From contig OX940861.1 in assembly GCA_954871525.1 (NCBI GenBank), positions 35,105,201-35,169,200 on the forward strand: a stretch of 64,000 nucleotides of DNA, written 5' to 3'. The stretch comes from Parietaria judaica. Taxonomy: Eukaryota > Streptophyta > Magnoliopsida > Rosales > Urticaceae. Positions 12,801 to 24,294 of this stretch are shown piece by piece. Position 1 is the first letter of the stretch; the number at the start of each line of letters is the position of its first letter. The position numbers and the translations under genes were made by a program. The notes under the pieces were generated by a model. The model made no database searches. It saw only the letters and a list, made by a program, of their open reading frames with translations, and was not told the origin of the DNA.

Positions 12801-14280
12801 TTTGTAGCTTGATTTTTCGTTAGTTCATGTGAAGGAAGTTTTTTTTTTTGCTCTCTCTGAAGAGCCTATATTTTGTGACGTACATTGTTTCAGGTACTAG
12901 GTTTACGCCGGTGTATAGAGGAGATCGTGTTTTCTTATGCCTATCCGAGACTTGATATGGAGGTCTGTGCAATAAATCTTATTCGATTCTAATTCCTAAA
13001 TAACTTACTTAGTAGTCTTCCACTACCAGAATTATTTCTTGAAACTGGAATCTCTGTTTTTGGTGTCCTAGGTTTCGAAACACATGAATCACTTGCTAAA
13101 GGCGCCTTTCTGCGTCCATCCAAAAACCGGTACGGCTTTTTGCTTTAACTTTTTCTTTTCCTGCCTAAGATCAGTAATCCAGATTTTCAGGCATTAGTAT
13201 TTACCTGTTGTAACTATTTTTCTGCAGGTTACGTTTGTGTTCCAATCGATCCAAATCGATGCGAGGAGTTTGATCCGACGGCAGTGCCAACTCTTTCCAA
13301 AGTAATAATTTGTCAAACTATTTATCTCTACTTGTCATTTTTTTCTTCTTCCATCGGCCTATTTGTTCTAAAAAAGTTATTTTAATTCAAGAAATCTACA
13401 AATTGGATCTTGTATATATCATAAACATCATCAGTGACTTTTTTTATTTCTTAAAACTAACGAGTCAAATACTTCTGTTCCAAGAAAAAACGAGATGAGA
13501 TAAATTTTTTTATCAAACATTATGTTATGGTTCCTTGATTTGCAATTTCTTATACGATTATACCGACTTACAGCTCATGGACGAGCTTAACATGGAAGGG
13601 ATCGGTTCCGAGGTTGACTCCGGTAAGTTTATGCACAATCTGGACGATTATGCCCTTTCAATCAATTTTCCAGGAAATGAGCCATTTAGCTGTATCATTG
13701 TTTTCTCGTTGAAATACCTGATAGATTACGAGTACCACAAGAAACGAAAATCACAAATCGGTCAACAGAAATTCATCAAGACAATGAATCACCGTTTATC
13801 TTTATGTAATAAAATCCGAATTACAAGAATAAACAGACTTTTCCTTCAAAAGCAAGGTCGAAAGTTCTCCGAGATGTTAAAAGGAAACAAAATCCTAAAC
13901 AAAGCATGAAAAGCCACAATGACTCGCTAGGCGCCTATAGATTTTAGCCTAATCCTTATTTATTACAAACTTCCTAAAGTGCCCTTAATAGCTAAAGCAT
14001 TAATAAATGATTCAATATCATGATATAACTACTATTAATTTTGTGATAAAATGTCTTATTTGCAGATCTGGATAGAACTTCACTTGGAAAATCCGTCAGA
14101 TTTTTCAGAACTTCATTCTTGCAGCCTCTGCTAAAGTCATGCAAGGTACGCGACATTCCGTTTTCTTTCTTTCTTAGAGATCTTCAAACCCGGCAATGTA
14201 CATTTGCAATGTTGCAGGAGGAGATTGAAACTTCATACAGCGCAAAAGTTCAGCTTTCGAAGAACTCCATCGACTGGTAA
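9849..14280 (+). CDS. PRIM1: DNA primase small (catalytic) subunit, PRIM1/PriS
   Basis: Sixteen exons close exactly to 1,338 nt, 445 aa: 9849-9945, 10074-10124, 10241-10416, 10885-10962, 11052-11163, 11586-11670, 11755-11806, 11888-11949, 12073-12188, 12269-12384, 12894-12962, 13072-13129, 13228-13301, 13574-13622, 14066-14145, 14218-14280. The protein makes the RNA primer within the nuclear DNA polymerase alpha-primase complex. Family signatures are intact: the catalytic acidic pair in ELIFDIDITDYDD (D133, D135); the zinc cysteines in [12 protein letters not shown] (C145, C146, C152, C155); the nucleotide-binding [12 protein letters not shown] (184-195); and the late acidic site in [12 protein letters not shown] (probably D365). 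Length fits the family (human about 420 aa). The N-terminus carries the conserved YY.KLFPY and REFSFTL..D.YLRFQSF. It lies 1.2 kb downstream of the LysM gene on the same strand, as an independent gene. Confidence 0.96.
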
Positions 14281-15200
14281 CACGTTATTTGGAGACGCTC
14301 TTGTCCGAGATATAGTTGTGATTTTCCCTTTGGAATGTTGTTGTATATAAAGGGTAGTTTTGGACTCCATGCTTAAGCAGTTCTGGATTTACTCTTCATG
14401 ACTCTTACATTAGACGTGTTTATTAATATAATATATTTGCGTATACTTTATTTATACAATTTATGCCACCAGTTCCGTAAATTTGTGCCTTGTTTTTGTC
14501 GAGTAGACGAGAACTTGATTTTTTTTTGTTTATTTATGCATTTGAAATAAAGAGAATTCCGTTGAATTTTAAGTTGCATCATAACTTCTTAAGTTTTTAT
14601 TAAAAACTCAAAATTCTTAGCATTTTTGTATGTTTCTATCATAAATGTTGAAATTTAATTCAAATTTGATATATTTAAATCAAAAGTCAGAAGAGCCTAT
14701 GGTGTTTGGTTTAGTGATAACTCTCATTACATGAACTTCGAAAAAGTGTTTTGAGACGCAAAATTTAATTACTTAGAGGCTCTTGGATCCTTCTATAAAT
14801 AAAAGCTTCAAACTCAGAAAAACGGATCTGATCCCATTCGAACTTGGAACTATACACATTTCACTCAAACGCTCTCTAGAGGGATAAAATCTCTCAACGC
14901 TCACTTTGAACTACGTGATGATCTGATCCCTTTCAAATGAGTACGTAAGCAGCCTCGTTAACGAGGTCCGGCATCGTATATTATATTACCCTTTTTTATA
15001 TGTCCTTAAGCATATCAACGAAGGCGGAAAATCAAGTTCCAAACCCGATCCGACCGCTAGGCGGACATTGGGCCCGGCCCAAAATCAAAACTTAGGCCGC
15101 TTTAGTGTTGATCCATTTTTCGGATTAACACCTATTTCTTTTTTCTTCCCTAGGAACTTGAGAGGAGTTAAATTATCAAATAATAAAGTATCGAGGGTCA
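14281..15200. other. Spacer between primase and TFB4
   Basis: AT-rich sequence with no exon recognised. It includes the presumed primase 3' UTR (14281 to about 14460). Confidence 0.4.
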
Positions 15201-15229
15201 TTTGATCAAGTTTTAAAAACAATCACTTT

Positions 15230-15834
15230 CTTTCTCGTTCCTCTCTGTCTCTCTCTGAGCTCGCCACTCCAGAGATCTCGCCGCCGCCGCCGATTCCCGA
15301 CGCCGACCGTCAAGCGCCGACTGTGGAATCCGCAGGTCCAACAAGTTATGTTCACGATCAAACCCGTTGCTTGTAGTGTCTGTAAAGTTTCTCTCCGATT
15401 TTCTTGGAAATTCCAATTGGCTGTCTCATTGTTTATGCGATTACGAGTTTTCACTCAGTTTCGGGAATTCAAACATATTATTTGGGTTTTTGGCTTGGTT
15501 TCCGATTTCGTTTATCAAGTAGAAGCGAGGTATGTCTGGATTGAGTGACTGTAAATTCTCACAGGAAGTGTTCGAGGATATGCCTCACTGAAAAATGCTC
15601 TTGATTGTTCGAAGAGCATCTCTTTAAAGTTTAGAGTTTCATTATTAAATGATTAGTTGATAAAATTCCTGTCATTGGTAAAGAGGGGTAGTGATTTATT
15701 GATTTAATTTTAGCTTATAGATTCTGTCGTTGCGCTTATGTAATCTTTAGATACTTTATAACAAGTTTGCAACGACTGAAGCAAAACGAGTTCATCGCTA
15801 ACACGTACAGCTTCGAAATCCGTTTCTCTCAGAT
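15230..15834 (+). promoter_or_regulatory. Probable 5' non-coding exon and leader intron of TFB4
   Basis: A CT-rich, then (GCC)n-rich segment at about 15230-15330 looks like a transcribed leader. A splice acceptor (TTTCTCTCAG) ends at 15832, two bases before the TFB4 ATG, so the start codon probably sits at the beginning of exon 2 of the transcript. The donor of this leader intron is not certain; the sequence GCAG/GTCCAAC near 15331 is one candidate. Confidence 0.45.
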
Positions 15835-18800
15835 ATGGCTTCTGCTCCGTCGAAACTTTACTCCGACGATGTCAGCCTTCTAATGGTGCTTTTGGACACG
15901 AATCTCCTCTTCTGGAGCTCGTCTTCTCTCCCATTCTCCAAGTTTCTCTCTCATGTAATCTCTCTTGCTCTCTATGTATATACACTCACTAGAAAATGCA
16001 TAATCCGATTCAAAGGAGGTTGTTGTGCATCATTTTAAAGTTTTTGTTCTTCTTATCCTTTCCCGGCAGCCGAACTGCTGGAAAATGGAATTCTCTTTCC
16101 TGATTATTGTTTATTTATTTTTAATAGGTACTGACATTTTTGAACTCAATCCTGCTTCTAAATCAACTCAACCAAATCGTGGTAATTGCCACTGGTTATA
16201 GTTCCTGCGATTACATCTACGATTCGTCTCTCGCTGCGAACCAGGGCTCGGAAAGCGGTGGAATGCCGGCGCTTTGCTCGAATTTGTTGCAGAAGCTCGA
16301 GGACTTCGTCGTCAGAGATGAGCAGTTGCTTAAGGAAAGCTCGGAGAAAGGGCTCGCATCGTCACTGCTATCAGGGTCTTTGTCCATGGCTCTTTGCTGT
16401 ATTACTCTCTTTACTGATTATTTTGGTCTCTAAAAAAGGTTATAGAGAATTGAATCTAGAACGTTGAGAAACGATGATCGTTAAAGCTAGGCCCTTAATT
16501 TTGTCTTGCAGATATACAGAAGGTTTTTCGATCGGGACCCCTCCATCCACAACCACGGGTGAGCATTTGATATTAACAATAGCTTATCTTTCCTTATAAA
16601 TGGAGGGAAGAGTAGTGATAATTAAAGTTGGCCAGTGATTTGGTATCTATATGTTAGGTCCGGATACGGAAACCGAACCTAAAACACGCAAACACGAGAG
16701 AGAAGACAACTATGCAAGCCTGTGCCCGCATATACTTTATTTCAATAAACGATAACAAGAACAATGACACATCCCCTAGAGAGCACGGCCAAAACTATCG
16801 TATGGTGTTTCCGAGTCTAAAGCGAGAAAGCAAAACATGAAAGTTGCGCCTATATGCTTGACCAACATGGGTCGATTATTCCCTTAACACTACTTAAAGA
16901 CATATTAGAAAATAGGAACCCACAATAACTTAGTGACATAATTAGAAACTAGGAAAAGACATAAAAGGACTTGAACTTAAACAATAAATGACGGACATGT
17001 CCCACCTCTTGCACTTAATGACCGAGGAGCTATCACAATATAAGTTCGTCGTACTTTTTGAACCCGATCCTGATCAAATATAAGTTTATATGCTCTCAAT
17101 GTTGCCAAGAAGTTGTTCTCAAGAGTTTGGTTCATCAAGATATGGTATTACCAGTTTGTTAATAGGGATAGCTTGAGATTGCTTAAAAACGACAATTATT
17201 CCTCGATTTGTTATTATATTGCTTATGATAGGCTGCAGTCGCCATAGGAAGAAATTCCCCCTTTAAATTGAGCTTTCTTCAACTGTTTCTAATAGTATGA
17301 GGATTGCAGATTTTGTGCTTGCAAGGATCCTCCGATGGACCTGAACAGTAGGTTCTTCTTTGTCTCTTACGTTGTCGTGATTCGAAAAATATTTTGTGCA
17401 TTCCTTTTATACTAAAACTGATATTTTAATCACCTTTCAGGTATGTCGCAATCATGAATTCGATATTTTCTGCACAACGTTCTATGGTATACGTTTAAAT
17501 CCTTTATTTCTTGTCATACCGACATCGACCAAATACTGTTACGCTAAAGTATCGTTCTTTCGGCTTTCACCGATAATGATTCTGCCCTGCGTAACTTTTC
17601 GATTCATGCTTAATAATAGACGCTTCTCGTATATTTTCCGTCTTCCAGGTTCCTATAGACTCGTGCTATATCGGTTCTAGTAACTCGGCCTTCTTGCAGC
17701 AGGTATATAAGTCTTACTTTGCGCTTGTTATGTAATATTGTCATTGAAATAGATGAAGATAGAATTACCCTTCTAATGTTTTGCCGAAAACGTTTGCAAT
17801 TTATGAGTAACAGGCATCATACATTACTGGTGGAGTATATTTGAAGCCCCAACAGCTTGACGGGCTGTTTCAGTATCTATCGGTAGGTTCATTAACTGTA
17901 ACGGCCCATAGCAAATACGCTGATTCGTATAAATCGGAAAGTTTCATATACGATATAAATATATAGGTTGGCTATCAAATCATATCCATTTGGTTGTCGA
18001 TGCTAACATGGCGGTATACTTTTCTTATTTGCAGACTGTTTTTGCTACTGATTTGCATTCTCGGGCCTTTTTACAGCTCCCAAAGTCTGTCGGTGTGGAT
18101 TTCCGTGCTTCGTATGTATACCACATTAGTACCAATCAATGTTTTTGTTCATTTTGTTGTTTTTCCTCTTCTGATAATAAAAAATAATCGCTAAAATTAT
18201 CTTCAACTAGTTAATGACTTGCTTCCCACGTTTCTACTATATAGATATTGAAATGTTTCAACTTCTGAAAGTTAATTTTGAAAATTGTTTACGCTTCTAT
18301 ATCCAGGTGTTTTTGCCATAAGAAAACGATCGACATGGGTTATGTATGTTCGGTTTGCTTGTCAATATTTTGCAAGCATCACAAGAAATGCTCGACCTGC
18401 GGGTAAGAGTTTAATTCTTATTTCATTATGTTATTATTATTATTCTGTCACCCTTCAAACTGATAGGACCTCATTCAATAATCAAACCTAAACAAGAAAA
18501 ACTTTATTGATAAACGATATCCCAGTCTCTAATTCGAGAGTACCCGGGAATATCTCCAATGATGTTTAATAGGAATTTTCTACTAACCAAACATGACGGC
18601 TAACCTTAGCTCCTTAAATAGGCTTGACAACCTTTAACTAATCCTATGCCTAAAATACTCGTGATGAAAAAAAAAAAACAATTAATGACAAATATGCGGG
18701 TCTAATACAAACGCCCCGTGTTTACAATTATTTGGAGATTTTTGTTATTACATAATGCTTCTTTTATGTCATATCTATTGTTAATTTCATCTTTTGGTTC

Positions 18801-18874
18801 CGTCCAGATCGGTATTTGGCCAGGCCCAATCGGAGAGCGTTTCTGCACCTGACAGAAAGAGAAAGGCTTCATAA
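15835..18874 (+). CDS. TFB4: TFIIH core subunit TFB4/p34 (GTF2H3)
   Basis: Ten exons (15835-15954, 16128-16398, 16512-16558, 17310-17347, 17441-17486, 17649-17702, 17814-17882, 18035-18111, 18307-18402, 18808-18874) join to 885 nt, 294 aa. The product is the p34 subunit of TFIIH, which pairs with p44 in the core that acts in RNA polymerase II initiation and nucleotide-excision repair. The N-terminal half is a von Willebrand A-like fold ([10 protein letters not shown] at about 14-23; [20 protein letters not shown]). The middle has [13 protein letters not shown] and [22 protein letters not shown] signatures. The C-terminus is the family's zinc module, C242-x-C244, C255-x2-C258, C263, C269-x2-C272, followed by a short basic tail (DRKRKAS). 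Length matches the family (about 300 aa). Intron 3 (16559-17309) is the longest and may hold inserted repeat debris. Confidence 0.95.
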
Positions 18875-19845
18875 GTATGGTTTCTCATCCTGAAATTTAT
18901 ATCTTTATGCACTCTCTTACACACAAAGTGTATCAGCAGTTTTGGCCGGCAATGGAGAATTCCGACAAGTTAAACCCGAGAAAACCTGAATATCAATGAT
19001 AGAAATCGTTTCGGGGAGCCAAATTTGTTGTTCAAAAATAAAAAGTGGAAGAAATGTGCATAAGCTATACCTCGGTAGAGAGCGTGTGGTCACCATTTAG
19101 GGTATCTGTTGCAATTAGCCCAATTTTTCGGTTTTTAGATAAGCTTGTGAGGTAATTATAATTTGATGAAAATAAGTATAATACGGCTGGTTTTTCCTAT
19201 TATACTGAACTATGTGACTTAGCGATCGAAAAGAAAAAGAGTAGCCTGCTGCGGGCAGGCTCCCCATTTGTTTGTGGCCACGGCAGACCGTGAATGGAGT
19301 ACTGCGGCCATAGCAGCAGCGTACGTTTTCTATGCATCAAAGCGGAGAGTAATTACATATTAGTCTTAAATCTTTACATCTGAAATTTATATGTACTTTG
19401 GATAAAAGTATATTTACTTTCCTTCAAGATCTTTCTCTCTTCAAGTTCACTCTTCTCCCCAACATTAATTCGATAACACAAAGAGGGAGAAGAATTTGAT
19501 TTAAAAAAAAAAAAAAAAACTTATTTTTAATCATTTTTCAAGCTCATTTGAGCAGAGCTTAATTTTGTCGGGGACTCAAGGTTATAGATCAACATGTTAG
19601 TTTTAATAAGATTGATCACGCAATTGTTGGTTTACGGCCATAATTTTTGTAATTTCGACACTGTTTCGGACAGGAATCTGAACTGTCAGAAAATCCGTAT
19701 AAAATTTAGACCGTTTCCGGGATGAAAACAAAAACCAGGGTAACACAAGCCTATATGGTCGATCCAATCACATTGCTCAGACAGAAAGTACTTATATATA
19801 GAATACATGTCACTTAGATTAGTACTTGAATTCATATATATAATT
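18875..19845. other. Intergenic spacer, no gene seen
   Basis: This holds the presumed TFB4 3' UTR and then AT-rich DNA. A perfect 7-bp hairpin, AGCCTGC-TGCGG-GCAGGCT, sits near 19243-19261 beside a locally GC-rich patch (about 19240-19325). I could not assign it to any RNA family. Confidence 0.35.
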
Positions 19846-20873
19846 TCAATTAATTCCAGCATAGTCCTTAACCGCACAAGGTGACTTTTGGAGAGATTGA
19901 TCGAGGGAGAGACGAGCGAGGAAATCAAAATGGTGAATTGGGTTGCAACGCAGAGGATTGTGTTGATCAACGAAGTGTTGAGGAACATCACACAATCCAT
20001 CAATGAATGACTGAAACCCTAGAGAATATCTTGCTTTCTTGATCATCACTCTGTGCTCACATGCATGGATTCTGTCGTTACTCCAAGCCTGCAATCAATA
20101 AGAATATTAATATTTAAGAGCCATTCAATCTAGATCGATACGGAATTAAGAAAACGAGTTGAATATTATTGGTGTACGATTTCGTCGTCTATAAATCAGT
20201 GTAAACAACGAGTCGTTAATTTGTTCACACTTGGTAAAAGCTCAATGAGCTTGGCCCATCGAGCAGTTTACATGACAATTAGCTCGGAGTAATAAGCTTG
20301 ATGAAATCCGGTAATAATAAATTTAATCTTACGGTATTTATTGATATAAATACCGTAAGATTAATACATAGCTCTTTAGATAAGGGTTTAAAACCCCTGG
20401 AAAATAGCCCGTTTCCGGCTGCTGGACGGTCAAAACAAAGTGCCGGATTTGTTTTTGGTATAAATATTTAAGTTTTAAAACCATAATCAGATTATAAACA
20501 TACCAAAATTGATCGTTTCTGTCGGGCCACATGATTTTGGTGAATCTTTTGGCACCATAACGAGTTTCCGGGCTCTCTACCACGATTCCTTCATAGAGCG
20601 GGAAACTGGGATTTTGACCGACATAATTGGTCCCGATTTGAGGGTTGTTCTTTGTATTTTGGTGTCGACGGGAAGCTCGAAGAGCTCTCTGGCAGCTTCG
20701 AACATGGAGTGGTTGAGTTCCGAGGGAAGTTGGCGGCCATAAATGGCTTCAAAGCAACCGTACTCTTGGAGAGCATAGCGGACTCGCTCGCAAGCCGATT
20801 GCCATGAAGCTGATTCTCTTTGCTTCAACCCCTCCTCGCTCAGATCTATCACTGGAATCTCAGACCCCATCAT
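19846..20873 (-). pseudogene. Broken 2-oxoglutarate-dependent dioxygenase (AOP-like)
   Basis: Exon 1 runs from the ATG at 20873 to a donor at 20504/20503. It begins EIPVIDLSEEG and has YGCFEAIY and ARELFELP, the N-terminal signature of AOP-type 2-oxoglutarate/Fe(II) dioxygenases. Near 20640-20660 the frame slips by one base. The continuing family sequence (YVGQNP, PLYEGIVVESPE, FTKIMWPD) lies in another frame. A good terminal exon (20088-19846) carries QAWSNDRIHACEHRVMI and ends VKDYAGIN. The roughly 415 bp between them do not contain the middle exon, which in this family holds the HxD iron ligands and most of the jelly-roll. With a frameshift and no metal site, it cannot be an active enzyme. 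I see no sign of recent movement; ordinary decay after duplication is the simplest reading. Confidence 0.8.
20324..20363. repeat. Perfect 17-bp hairpin inside the dioxygenase pseudogene
   Basis: TAATCTTACGGTATTTA (20324-20340), a six-base loop TTGATA, then the exact reverse complement at 20347-20363. It falls in the interval where the missing middle exon of the dioxygenase would be. It may be a remnant of a small palindromic element or a repair scar; it has no coding role. Confidence 0.7.
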
Positions 20874-21082
20874 TCTAGTTAGTATTATATATTATTTGCT
20901 ACCTAGCTATATCTATGTATTCATATATATATATATATGTATAATATAGTTATATACATGGCAAACTCTGATGTAGAATAAGACATGTTCGGTGTTGATT
21001 TCTTCCAAGATAATAGCTATTGCCTATTGGGGATTGTGACTAAATGCTAAGTTATATCGATATTATCGATGCGCGCGCGCGC

Positions 21083-21124
<42 letters not shown>

Positions 21125-21850
21125 CGGTAATGGTGTTTTCTTATTGGTTCGATGTGCATTATACAACTCTTATGTATTACATTAGAGTTGGGCTCATATG
21201 ATACGGTCCTTTTTAGTATGTACTGCAAATGATCTTCTTATTATGATTTAATAGTGCAATGGTCTTTAATTATTAAAATTAATATTAAAATAGATGTAAA
21301 TGTTTAAAAAATCTTTTAGAATTAGTTTTAGAGTAATTTTATATAATTAAACACAAAATAAAAATATTAATTATTACTTAAAATTGCAAAATTATTTTGA
21401 AAAACTTTTAATTTTTTTTATTATCAACTTTTGCATCCATTTTGGTAAGTAAAGATCATTTATGCCACTAAATTCTAAAATAAAGACTTCACTAATTTAT
21501 TTTTGAGTTGATGAGTGAAATGCCCATTTTGATCAAAACTTTTTTTAAAAAAGTCAAAATCTATAACTAGTAATTAAAACTATCAATTAATTGATTTGTG
21601 GAGAATTATACCCCTTCTATTTTAATTATGTAAATAATTTTTAATTAATATATTCCATCTTGAAATTTTGACTAATCCTTTTAAATAAGAAATGAGAAAT
21701 CTAATTATAATGAATAAAATTTTCTAACTGTATCAAATTAGTCATCCTATTAAGTAGGATTATACGAATTAAATTCTTTTAATAAATCTAAGGATTTTGC
21801 ATTTTTTCTTCTTCTCTCGTAATATCCGTTATTTTTTTTGTTTTTGTTTG
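20874..21850. other. AT-rich spacer with microsatellites
   Basis: No coding exon. A short (CG)n run and a long (TA)n run adjoin at about 21070-21123. The rest is AT-rich with no structure that I can interpret. Confidence 0.45.
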
Positions 21851-21859
21851 TTTTTTGAG

Positions 21860-22250
21860 AAAATTCAAAACAGTTCCATAATTATGAAACTGTAGCTATA
21901 TATACGAAACTTGTTAAATTTTATCGCATAAATTTTGTAAATATATTTACGATTCTGTAACTATATATACGAAAAAGTAATAACTAATGTGCTTATAAAT
22001 TTGAATACGAAATTATAATTAAAGTTTAAAATTTGTATAAATGAAGTTAATATACTATGAATACGAAAGTGTAATGGAAATTACGAAACTGTTAATGTAG
22101 TTACCATAGTGTAAATATAATTACGAAAATGTAGTAATCAAAATTCAGAAACTGTAAATTCAGTTACCATACTAAAATTGTAACAACAAATATTGCTTAT
22201 ACAAATTTTGTTACAATTTTCGTAATTGTAGTAACGAATTTGTATTTGTA
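21860..22250. repeat. Degenerate short tandem motif array (TACGAAACTGTA-like)
   Basis: Variants of a motif close to ATTACGAAACTGTAAATG, alternating with AGTTACCATA-like phrases, recur irregularly for about 390 bp (for example near 21880, 21948, 22078, 22120 and 22143). The spacing is uneven, so this is a decayed repeat and not a clean satellite. Confidence 0.5.
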
Positions 22251-22259
22251 TAAAAGATG

Positions 22260-22660
22260 AGCAATAAGAGAGAGAACAAGATGAAGTCAAAGACGAAGTA
22301 CCGCCGAGGAATGACTCTGTCCCGATCCACCGATTCGAGGAGGCTTTCTTCCTTGATTACGACGCACTCCTTCCACGGCTTGTCGCATTTTTTGGCGCCG
22401 GCACTGCGGTGCCGCGCGAGGAGTCGTTGAGCGAGATCATGTGGGAGCCGAGCTTGAGCGAGCCGGAGAAGCACGCGGAGGACGACTCGCGCGATTGGCA
22501 GCCGATGGAGAAGTACGAGTGCGGCGGCGACCCCACGAGATGAGCACCGACGTGGCGTGGAACGAGGTGGACGTCTTCTCGCCGTCATGCGAGTCCCGCG
22601 ACGACGATCCCACCAGTGTAGGCAGTATGACTTGCCGGAGTAGCCGTTGATGTAGCGGCT
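22260..22660. other. GC-rich coding-like island, unidentified
   Basis: About 400 bp are far richer in G+C than the flanks and are open in several frames on both strands (for example minus 22588-22211 and plus 22441-22650). High GC alone produces long open frames, and I recognise no family in any frame. It could be a fragment of a captured GC-rich exon. It is not annotated as a gene. Confidence 0.3.
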
Positions 22661-22966
22661 GATGAGTGACCAGTGGAGCAGAGAGAGAGACGTGGAGCAG
22701 ATGAGAGTGAGAGAGAAAAAAAGGGTAATTTGAAATTTTAATTTAAAAAATAAATGAAATAGATTTGAATTAATTGAATAAGACCGATCAACGCCTAATT
22801 AAAAAAAAAATTAATTTAATTTTTTTTTATTTTTAAATTAATAATTATGAATCATGTTTCGTTTGGGGAAAAAAATAATATTATAAATAGGCAAAAATAG
22901 ATTTAATGAAACTATGAGCAAATTTCTAATATTTGGGCATTCATATGATTTCCTTTAATTTTTTAA

Positions 22967-24103
22967 GGGAAAATTACGGCAAATATACCCAACCTTTGGT
23001 CAACCTGCCTCCCGTGTATCCAACCTTTAAAACTGGTGGCAAAAATACCCAACGTGCGTTGACCGTGACTTTGACATAAAATAGTTAATTTTTCCGTTAA
23101 CATTTGCAATATGGCCTTTAGCGGCAAAAATACCCAAACTTTTTTTTTTTGAAAAATAAATAATTTTTAATTTTTTTAATATACATATTATATTATCAAG
23201 TTATGACCAAAATATACATATTATATTATCATAACTTGATGATATATGCGCTAAGAGTTTCACACATATATATACATATTATATAATATTTCTTTGAGAT
23301 GCCATGCTATATATTTAGCTTAGTCCCCAAAATGTCTTACGATCAAAGGTGCCGTTTTATGATATTTTTAAAAAAATAGCCCGGATACAGTTCTGTCCGG
23401 GTCCGGAAAAAAAAAATCCTTGACAGGTCCGGATCCGGGTTATTTTTTTTATTTTTAGTTAAAAGTGTTTTATTTATTGTTTAGTCCCTAATACCGTTTT
23501 ATCTGGGCCGTTGATCTTGATCATCCAACAGCCCAGAATTAAAGGGCTTTAATTTTTTTTAAATAAATATCCGGATCCGGACATGTCGGAATATTTATTT
23601 ATCCGGATCCGTGTTTTTCCGAACCCGGATATGTCCAGGTCCGGGTTTTTTATTTTTTTTTTTAAAATCCGTATTAAATATCTAATAGATATTTTGGGGA
23701 CTAATTAAGATAGTCAAATGTAATAAAAACAATATGATTAAGTTTTTGTTTAAAGTTTGACTGTCAACCTTAAATTAACTATGTAATTGTTTTATTCATG
23801 ATAAGTTTAGTAAATTGATGTTTTGACTAACTTTTGTATTATTCTATGTATTTGGAATTCAAGTATTTATCACTAATCAAGTAAAGAAAAAAAATATATA
23901 AATAATTTTTTTGTTTTTTCAAAAAAAAAAGTTTGGGTATTTTTGCCGCTAACGGCCACATTGCGAATGTTAACGGAAAAATTAACGGTTTTATGCCAAA
24001 GTCACGGTCAACGCACGTTGGGTATTTTTGCCGCCAGTTTTAAAGGTTGGGTACACGGGAGGCAGCTTGACCAAAAGTTGGGTATTTTTGTCGTAATTTT
24101 CCC
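22967..24103. mobile_element. Mutator-type non-autonomous element with ~180-bp TIRs
   Basis: The left end begins GGGAAAATTACGGCAAATAT and the right end, reversed, begins GGGAAAATTACGACAAAAAT. The inverted similarity continues for about 180 bp on each side, through shared phrases such as ACCCAACGTGCGTTGACCGT, TTAACGGAAAAATTAACG-like sequence and GCGGCAAAAATACCCAAAC. The 9-bp flank ATTTTTTAA is identical on both sides (22958-22966 and 24104-24112). Long TIRs plus a 9-bp duplication are the hallmark of Mutator-like elements. The 1,137-bp element holds no transposase. Its centre (about 23375-23660) repeats GTCCGGATCCGG-type GC clusters in an AT-rich background. Confidence 0.88.
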
Positions 24104-24294
24104 ATTTTTTAATTAGAACAATTTGTTGTACCATACCATACTTTTTAATAAAAGGAACCTTTGAGCTATTTAATTATTATTGTTCCAAATACAAACTTAC
24201 ATTGATATCAATTACGAAGGAAGAAGGGGATTTGTTTATTATATATTTACGATTTTATCCTATGTTCAATTTTGAAGTTGTTTATACTTTATAT

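Noticed and set aside
16640..17190. Possible inserted element in TFB4 intron 3
   Set aside because: The wording looks retroelement-like, but I could not define termini, a target duplication or a coding domain.
19243..19325. GC-rich hairpin considered as a structured RNA or terminator
   Set aside because: Only a 7-bp stem is certain, and nothing matches a known plant snRNA, snoRNA, tRNA or miRNA layout that I can recognise.
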